This document shows positions 57,291 through 64,000 of a stretch of DNA of 64,000 bases, piece by piece. The position numbers and the translations under genes were made by a program. The notes below the pieces were generated by a model. The model saw only the letters and a program-made list of their open reading frames with translations. It was not told where the DNA came from and ran no database searches. Every line of letters starts with the position of its first letter. Positions within the stretch are counted from its first letter, which is position 1. Source of the DNA: Valencia hispanica (lineage: Eukaryota; Chordata; Actinopteri; Cyprinodontiformes; Valenciidae); contig OY747702.1 in the NCBI GenBank assembly GCA_963556495.2, forward strand, positions 11,991,193 through 12,055,192, read 5' to 3'.

Positions 57291-59065
57291 GATCTGAGTT
57301 TCTTCTTTAAGCTTCTCTTGATCTTGTCTTCTACTATGTTTTTGCCCTGGTTTGTGAGGAACAACCTAAATTGCTAGAACGACAATTGATTTTGACTGCA
57401 AATTGACACAATCGTGTACAGTTAAGACTCATTATTCCGTGTCTGCTGAGTGTGTGAAAAGTGAAAAAAAATCTGTCCATGTTAGACATGTCATTAATGT
57501 GGTTTAATCATTTAAACCTCAGGCCAATCTCCACTGGGAAAGCTATTTCAAATTCAGGCGACAGAAGCTCCACAACCAGGGGGGACAAGAGGACAAACTC
57601 AACTGGCTTGGACTGGATAAACATTAGAGAAAACTAAGATCTCCTTGCCACAAGGCTTGAGTGAGACATAGAAGAGTGACTGCAAAACAGTTTTCTTTAA
57701 CTCTAGATGGTAAACAGTGACTGACCTAAACGTCGTCAAATATCACTGTTGAACTTTTATTAAATAGTTTCTATTTGTATTATTTTAGCCAGACCTAAAA
57801 CATCCACTTTTGGATGCTAAAAGGTTTCTCTCAATATGAAATATAAAAGGAGTGTAAAGACAAAGAGTAGCTTCTACATAAAATTCTTTTCTACATACAT
57901 ATGTTCTGTCTCGCTGCTCTTTCAGGATGAAGCCGTATTTTTAGCAGTGAAAAACAAGTAAAACAATGACAGTGAAACCATCTAAAGTGTAAAACTGTGT
58001 ATAACAGTTTTTTTCTTTATCTGAAGTTGCCGCAAATAAATTAACCGGTACAATTAGTAGGCTAATTAGTAAATTTTTTTTCTTTGAAAAAATATAGAAT
58101 CCTACTGTAAAGGACCCTTGCATGATTTTTTTACGGAAATCTTCCGTAAAACTTATAACAGTCAAACACTTATCATTTTTACATTTAATTATTTACAAAA
58201 AATAGGTATTACTTGCTGAATGTATAGTTGTGGTGGAAATGAATATGCTGTAATATGACATTGTGATTTTTACAATCATTTGACATAACAATTGATAAAT
58301 AGCATTTTCTAAGAAACTCAAAACACTACATTGAATCTGTTCTTGATTCTCTCCATATATATTCACACATTAATGGTAGTGAGCGATGTGAGATGTGAAG
58401 AATAACCAGTGTACTAGAATAATATCTTTAAGCTTTACATTTGAGTATATCTATATGTTTGCATGTCTTTAGCTTCCCTGAGTTTTGTTGTGTTATTTCT
58501 AATGCAGCATATTATCATATGAATTGCCATATATGGATGACTGGAGATCTTAAATGTTGAAACAAGTTTTGCTAGAGCAATTTTGGACTTACTTTTTAAA
58601 GAGTAGGCCTACAGTGTGTAGTTAAATGTACATACATACTGTCGAGGTCATGAAGCCACCTGCAGAGGTTTGCAGTTTTTCGACATACACATTGAGGGAA
58701 ATCATGTTACGATCCCCAAAGTATTAGAAAAATAATTTTGTGTTGGTTCCAATTATTCACATTCATTGTCATATGGCCACAAATTCAGATTTTAGATGAA
58801 AAATACAACTGTGTGAGCTTAAAGCATCAAATCTAAAAAGTGTTTTCTCCTTAAAGTCTGGAGCATCTTTAGCCATCAAGGCGCCTGAATTCAAACGGGC
58901 CAATCAGCGCCTTGCATCACGCTCCACAGCAGCTAACGGCTGAACGCTGAAGAGCTCGTCACTTCTGCACTGCTCAAGATTCGCTTCGGACTACTTGCAT
59001 CACGCTCCCTTCTTTCATGGACTGGATTTCTTTTTTGGAGTTAACATTAACGTCTTCACTCTATG
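57291..59065. other. Intergenic
   Basis: No gene is recognised up to about 58.85 kb. An inverted repeat (TTTTACGGAA, spacer ATC, TTCCGTAAAA) lies at 58129-58151. From about 58850 the base composition becomes richer in G+C. The 15-mer CTTGCATCACGCTCC occurs twice, near 58912 and 58996, possibly leader sequence of the ORF fragment that follows. Confidence 0.3.
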
Positions 59066-59340
59066 CGGTATGAAAAACTGTATAAGTTGTTTGTTTCGGG
59101 GGCAATGTTGTTTTGCACACAGTGAAGGCACATATGAGAAGATGCGTTAGCCTTAGCTTGTCCCTAGCATTAGTGTTAGCAACATTAGACAGAAACAGCC
59201 AAGACAGTAGTTCGCGTTCAGAGAGACTGGTGTCATTGGTACCCGCCTAATTAGTTTGAACTATGGGCTGGATTTTCCTGCCTTATTTGAAATCAGGCGT
59301 AGCTTTAAGTTAGCTAACCTCGACGCAGTGGCATGTAAAG

Positions 59341-59905
59341 ATGTATTATTGTAACATTCGCGCAGTATCGGTTCAGTCTGTAAAAGCTTATGTTTTGCAT
59401 TGCAGACTGCATCGTAATGAACCACGATGTATGTTAAGATGTGTTGAATCCAGTTGTAAGCAAGTCTTTCTTGGATATGCTGCTTTAAAATCTTACTTGT
59501 ACCGCAACCGCATAGGTACTAAAACGTTCTCTCAGGAAACCAACTGTGATCTAATAAAAAGCACCGTCTCACTTTGTGAACATCAGTGTGAGGGAACAAA
59601 AGCTTTGAGAGGCTCAGTCAGAGAGTCTAACTACAAGTGTCACCATTCAGCAAGCTGCTAGTGTCTCAAATGCAGAAGATCCTGGTATGGATGGGCCTAA
59701 TTTCAGTGACATGTATCTTAGAAATGTATGTATGTTTTACATTAAACTACAGGGACAGCATCATCTGCCGCCATCTACCATTCAAACCATTGTTGTAGAA
59801 ATACATAATATACACGAATTAGGACAGATGTACACACTTGATAAACTAAGCTCACTTCTAAAATATATGTCAGTTTCAGATGAAGACGTTAAAAAAATCT
59901 GTGAT
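59341..59905 (+). pseudogene. Fragment of an unrecognised zinc-finger-like gene
   Basis: Two open stretches in the same direction look protein-coding. The first (59341-59661) contains CVESSCKQVFLGYAALKSYL, which resembles a C2H2-type finger whose histidines have become Tyr and Arg. It also has CEHQC and KCHHSASC clusters. The second (59687-59905) reads FYIKLQGQHHLPPSTIQTIV, then MYTLDKLSSLLKYMSVSDED, a helical segment. From memory, this arrangement recalls a multi-copy uncharacterised protein family of fish, and I cannot give a function. A splice acceptor (TTTTGCATTGCAG ending near 59405) and a donor-like CGGTATG near 59065 suggest an upstream leader exon. The ORF is cut off at 59.9 kb by the RTE element. 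Confidence 0.35.
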
Positions 59906-60062
59906 ACCCTCCCTGGGCTGCCACCTTATCGTGGTGGAGGGGTTTGAGTGTCCCAATGATCCTAGGAGTTATGTTGTCGGGGGCTTTTGCTCCTGGTAGG
60001 GTCACCCATGGCAATTTGGTTCTAGGTGAGGGATCAGACAAAGTGCAGCCCAAAAGACCCCT

Positions 60063-60958
60063 ATGATGAAAACGACAGATGGACTCAGTGTTCCCTCGCC
60101 CGGACGCGGGTCACCGGGGCCCCCCTCTGGAGCCAGGCCTGGAGGTGGGGCACGTTGGCGAGCGCCTGGTGGCCGGGCCTTTACCCATGGGGCCCGGTCG
60201 GGCTTAGCCCGAAGAGGTAACATGGGCCCCCCTTCCCATGAGCTCACCACCTGTGGGAGGGGCCATAGGGGTCGGGTGCTGTGCAGGATGGGCGGCGGCC
60301 AAAGGCGGGGACCTTGGCGGTCCGATCCTCGGCTGCAGAAGCTGGCTCTCGGGACGTGGAACGTCACCTCTCTGGTGGGTAAGGAGCCGGAGCTGGTGTG
60401 CGAGGTTGAGAGGTTCCGACTGGACATCGTCGGACTCACCTCGGTGCACGGCTCTGGCTCTAGAACCCGTCTCCTCGAGAGGGGTTGGACTCTCTTCCAC
60501 TCTGGGGTTGCCCCCGCTGAGAGGCGCCGAGCTGGGGTGGGCATACTTGTTGCCCCCCATCTCGGCGCCTGTACGTTGGGGTTTACCCCGGTGAACGAGA
60601 GGGTAGCCTCCCTCCGCCTCCGGGTGGGGGGACGGGTCCTGACTGTTGTTTGTGCTTACGCGCCAAAGAGCAGATTAGATTACCCACCCTTCTTGGAGTC
60701 TTTGGAGGGGGTGCTGGAGAGTGCTCCTCCTGGGGACTCCCTTGTTCTGCTGGGGGACTTCAAGGCTCACGTGGGCGATGACAGTGAGACCTGGAGGGGT
60801 GTGGTTGGGCGGAATGGCCCCGCCGATCTAAACCCGAGTGGTGTCTTGTTGTTGGACTTCTGTGCTCGTCATGGATTGTCCATAATGAACACCTTGTTCA
60901 AGCATAAAGGTGTCCATATGTGCACTTGGCACCAGGACACCTTAGGCCGCAGCTCAAT
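60063..60958 (+). pseudogene. RTE-type ORF, N-terminal and endonuclease part
   Basis: The frame from ATG at 60063 carries a basic, arginine- and glycine-rich N-terminus. An endonuclease/exonuclease/phosphatase fold begins at [11 protein letters not shown] (about residue 90). The [13 protein letters not shown] segment should contain the catalytic Asp-x-Asn (GDFNAH). The codon at 60762-60764 is AAG, so lysine replaces asparagine, which should disable DNA nicking. The frame is open until the foreign insertion after AGCTCAAT at 60951-60958. It resumes in phase at 61483; together the two parts total 1060 codons including the stop. Confidence 0.85.
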
Positions 60959-61474
60959 TCAATTCAATTCAATTCAGTTTATTTATATAGCGCCAATTCA
61001 CAACAGATGTCATCTCAAGGGACTTAACAAGAAGTCATTCAATACAATTATACAAACATTCCAATCAGTTAAAAAGTTTCCTATTTAAGGAATCCCAGCA
61101 GATTGCGTCAGTCATTGGCGTGAGGTTGGGCAGATTTCCAACCACAGCAATCCTTCAGCAATCCCTCATACTGAGCAAGCATGTAGCGACAGTGGAGAGG
61201 AAAAACTCCCCTTTAACAGGAAGAAACCTCCAACAGAACCAGGCTCAGTAGGAGCGGCCATCTGCCACGACCGTCTGGGGGTTTGAGAAGACAGAGCAGA
61301 ACACAGAAGGAACAGAAGATCCGATATAAGAGAACTTTCTATGTTACAGAAAGTAAAAAGTTGATAACAGGACACAGTGGATGTTCAGCCACTGGGAGCA
61401 TCATCCCAGTCGATGCCCCCCGTCCAACAGGGCATTGCAGCCAAGCAGGATACCAGACCAGGTATATCATATAT
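60959..61474 (-). mobile_element. Rex1/L2-type LINE 3' end inserted in the RTE element
   Basis: The insert starts with tandem AATTC units and TTTATTTATATAGCGCCAAT, the reverse complement of the GGCGCTATATAAATAAA end and (TTGAA)n tail of Rex1-like LINEs. It continues with GGAGAGGAAAAACTCCCCTT and ACAGGAAGAAACCTCCAACA, also typical of their 3' UTR. An 8-bp duplication AGCTCAAT at 60951-60958 and 61475-61482 flanks it. It contains only 3' UTR, a classic 5'-truncated insertion. With its duplicate it adds 524 bp, so it breaks the host frame. Confidence 0.85.
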
Positions 61475-61482
61475 AGCTCAAT

Positions 61483-63766
61483 GATCGACTTGGTTGTCGT
61501 CTCATCTGATCTGCGGCCGCATGTTTTGGACACTCGGGTGAAGAGAGGGGCAGAGCTGTCCACTGACCACTACCTGGTGGTGAGTCGGCTCCGATGGTGG
61601 GGGAGGACGCCGGACAGACCTGGAAGGCCCAAACGTGTTGTGAGGGTCTGCTGGGAACGTCTGGCAGAGTCTCCTGTCAGAAGGAGCTTTAACTCACACC
61701 TCCGGCAGAACTTTGAACACGTCCCGGGGGAGGCGGGGGACATCGAGTCCGAGTGGACCATGTTCCGCGCCTCCATTGCCGAGGCGGCTGACCGTAGCTG
61801 TGGCCGCAAGGTGGTCGGTGCCTGTCACGGCGGCAACCCCCGAACCCGCTGGGGGACACCGGCGGTAAGGGATGCTGTCAGGCTGAAGAAGGAGTCCTAC
61901 CGGGTCTTTTTGGCTTGTGGGACCCCTGAAGCAGCTGATAGGTACCGACAGGCCAAGCGGGATGCGGCTCGGATGGTTGCTGAGGCAAAAACTCGGGCGT
62001 GGGAGGAGTTTGGAGAGACCATGGAAAACGACTTCCGTACGGCTTCGAAGCGATTCTGGTCCACCATCCGGCGTCTCAGGGGGGGAAAGCGGTCTGCCAC
62101 CAACACTGTTTACAGTGGGGATGGTGTGCTGCTGACCTCGACGCGGGACGTTTTGGGTCGGTGGATGGAATACTTCGAAGACCTCCTCAATCCCACCAGC
62201 ACGCCTTCCAATCTGGAAGCAGGGTTTGGGGACTTGGGGTCGGGCTCTCCAATCTCTGGTGTTGAGGTCACCGAGGTCGTTAAAAAGCTCCTCGGTGGCA
62301 AGGCTCCGGGGATGGATGAGATTCGACCGGAGTTCCTCAAGGCTCTGGATGTTGTGGGGCTGTGTTGGTTAACGCGGCTCTGCAATATTGCGTGGACATC
62401 GGGGGCAGTTCCCTTGGATTGGCAGACCGGGGTGGTGGTCCCCCTGTTTAAAAAGGGGGACCACAGGGTGTGTTCCAACTACAGGGGGATCACACTTCTG
62501 AGCCTCCCTGGTAAGGTCTATTCAGGGGTTCTGGAGAGGAGGGTCCGACGGATAGTCGAACCTCGGATCCTGGAGGAACAATGCGGTTTTCGTCCTGGCC
62601 GTGGAACACTGGACCAGCTCTACACCCTCAGCAGGGTCCTGGAGGGTGCATGGGAGTTCGCCCAACCGGTCTACATGTGTTTTGTGGACTTGGAGAAGGC
62701 GTTCGACCGTGTCCCTCGGGGGGCCCTGTGGGGGGTGCTCCGGGAGTATGGGGTACCGGGCCCCTTGATACGGGCTGTTAGGTCCCTGTACGACCGGTGC
62801 CAGAGTTTGGTTCGCATTGCCGGCAGTAAGTCGGGCTTGTTTCCAGTGAGAGTTGGACTCTGCCAAGGTTGCCCTTTGTCACCGATCCTGTTCCTAACTT
62901 TTATGGACAGGATCTCTAGGCGCAGCCAAGGCGTTGAGGGGATCCGTTTTGGTGGCCTCAGGATCGGGTCTCTGCTTTTTGCAGATGATGTGGTCCTCTT
63001 GGCTTCATCGGAGCGTGATCTACAGCTTTCGCTGGAGCTGTTCGCAGCCGAGTGTGAAGCGGCTGGGATGAGAATCAGCACCTCCAAATCCGAGGCCATG
63101 GTCTTGAGCCGGAAAAGGGTGGGGTGCCTCCTCCGGGTCGGGGATGGGGTCCTTCCCCAAGTGGAGGAGTTTAAGTATCTGGGGGTCTTGTTCACGAGTG
63201 AGGGAAAAATGGAGCGGGAGATCGATAGACGGATTGGTGGGGCATCTGCACTTATGCGGGCGCTCTACCGGTCTGTCGTGGTGAAGAGAGAGCTGAGCCA
63301 AAAGGCGAAGCTCTCGATTTACCGGTCGATCTACGTTCCTACCCTCATCTATGGTCACGAACTCTGGGTGGTGACCGAAAGAACGAGATCACGGATACAA
63401 GCGGCTGAAATGAGTTTCCTCCGCAGAGTGTCTGGGCTCTCCCTTAGAGATAGGGTGAGAAGCTCAGTCATCCGGAGGGGGCTCAGAGTAGAGCCGCTGC
63501 TTCTCCACATCGAGAGGAGTCAGTTGAGGTGGCTCGGGCATCTGGTCAGGATGCCTCCTGGACGCCTCCCTGGTGAGGTGTTTCAGGCACGTCTCACAGG
63601 GAGGAGGCCCAGGGGAAGGCCCAGGACACGCTGGAGGGACTATGTTTCTCGGCTGGCCTGGGAGCGCCTTGGGGTTCCTCCCGAGGAGCTGGAACAAGTG
63701 GCTGGGGAGAGGGAAGTCTGGGTCTCTTTGCTTAGGCTGCTGCCCCCGCAACCCGACCCCGGATAA
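61483..63766 (+). pseudogene. RTE-type ORF, reverse transcriptase part
   Basis: The frame is uninterrupted for about 760 codons. It begins with the end of the endonuclease (VVVSSDLRPHVLD and the STDHYLVV histidine motif). The reverse transcriptase follows: APGMDEIRPEFL, GVVVPLFKKGD with NYRGITLLS, CGFRPGRGTLDQL, CFVDLEKAFDRVP (motif A), GLCQGCPLSPILF (motif B), LLFADDVVLLAS (motif C) and EEFKYLGVLF. The C-terminal segment has RSQLRWLGHLVRMPPGRLPG and RPRGRPRTRWRDYV. It ends at TAA 63764-63766. All reverse-transcriptase motifs are intact, so this is a fairly young copy, although cut off from its start by the insertion. An open-frame start at 61283 lies in the foreign insert and is not real. 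Confidence 0.9.
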
Positions 63767-63796
63767 GCGGAAGAAAATGGATGGATGGATGGACAG

Positions 63797-64000
63797 TAAA
63801 ACAATCGGACATGTTCTCAGCTTGTCAGACAGGGCCCAGGAGAACTGCTTACTCGAGAGTTCAATGCTTTTAAGATGTGTTCAGGCATGTGGAACCTCAG
63901 AAAGGGTTTTTGGGTAGAGATGAGAACAGGACAGAGAGGCATGCCTATTATGTACCTGTGCTAAATACTTCGAAGAGTGTGCCGGAATCTAGTTTTTGGC
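63797..64000. other. Right edge, nothing recognised
   Basis: Unique-looking sequence after the (ATGG)n tail. I see no continuation of the ORF fragment that lies to the left of the RTE element. Confidence 0.3.

Larger units (their letters stand above)
59906..63796 (+). mobile_element. RTE-type LINE interrupted by a Rex1-like insertion
   Basis: A non-LTR retrotransposon of a very abundant fish family runs from a G+C-rich 5' region (CCACCTTATCGTGGTGGAGG) through endonuclease and reverse transcriptase. Its tail is CGGATAAGCGGAAG followed by AAAATGGATGGATGG. The (ATGG)n tail and the C-terminal H-x-RMP...RGRPRTRWRDYV region are RTE-like; assignment to the I/Nimb group is the alternative. A 516-bp foreign piece lies at 60959-61474. 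No target duplication is evident. The high G+C content contrasts sharply with the flanks. Confidence 0.88.

Noticed and set aside
60002..60560. Minus-strand ORFs of 118-180 codons in the RTE element
   Set aside because: The G+C-rich sequence has few stops. The plus-strand frame carries the endonuclease motifs, so these are shadows.
61283..61482. Start of an 827-codon ORF at 61283
   Set aside because: Those codons lie within the Rex1-like insertion. The genuine frame resumes at 61483.
62110..63751. Minus-strand ORFs over the reverse transcriptase
   Set aside because: Shadow frames of the RTE-type ORF.
1..64000. CRISPR array, operons, ribosome binding sites, rRNA or tRNA genes
   Set aside because: The window is vertebrate nuclear DNA. 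No regularly spaced repeats, bacterial signals or complete tRNA cloverleafs were seen. The tRNA-like heads found belong to SINEs.

Overview
The window is from a vertebrate nuclear genome, most likely a spiny-rayed teleost. The base composition is A+T-rich and there are long gene-poor stretches. The interspersed repeats are typical of fish: several Tc1/mariner families, hAT elements with 8-bp target duplications, L2-, Rex1- and RTE-type LINEs, and tRNA-headed SINEs. I cannot name the species. No bacterial or phage features, CRISPR arrays, rRNA genes or tRNA genes were seen.

One host gene can be named with confidence: slitrk4, on the plus strand at 23285-25867. It is a single coding exon for an 860-residue neuronal leucine-rich-repeat transmembrane protein. 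An upstream non-coding exon probably ends at 22572, followed by a 670-bp intron with its acceptor at 23242. A pyrimidine-rich promoter and 5' UTR zone covers about 20.4-22.6 kb. The 3' UTR runs to candidate poly(A) signals near 26.9 or 27.8 kb. The flanks look like the gene desert expected around a SLITRK gene. A few unique-looking, motif-rich blocks (14.8-15.7, 31.2-31.6, 37.1-37.4, 40.4-40.7 and 44.1-44.3 kb) are candidate conserved regulatory elements.

Region by region: 1-5.5 kb holds an old Tc1 remnant and a complete non-autonomous hAT element (3607-4716). 5.5-8.3 kb is a Tc1 element split by a truncated endogenous LTR retroelement. 8.3-20 kb holds LINE, SINE, Tc1 and hAT relics, a diverged inverted repeat and possible regulatory DNA. 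20-28 kb is the slitrk4 locus. 28-48 kb is mostly unique A+T-rich DNA with a long TA microsatellite, an internally deleted Tc1, a small hAT element, SINEs and LINE 3' fragments. 48.8-53.0 kb is a decayed L2 LINE that still shows an ORF1 esterase-like domain, an endonuclease and a reverse transcriptase. 53-58.9 kb has further DNA-transposon relics. 59.3-59.9 kb carries a fragment of an unrecognised, zinc-finger-like ORF. It abuts a nearly complete RTE-type LINE (59.9-63.8 kb) that is itself interrupted by a Rex1-type LINE 3' end.

The genes do not form a pathway: one neuronal gene sits in a desert that mobile DNA has repeatedly entered. The most informative structures are the nested insertions with readable target-site duplications, which give a relative order of events, and the slitrk4 leader with a possible intron-spanning upstream ORF. 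I did not find a convincing new biological system. The least explained coding material is the ORF fragment at 59.34-59.91 kb.
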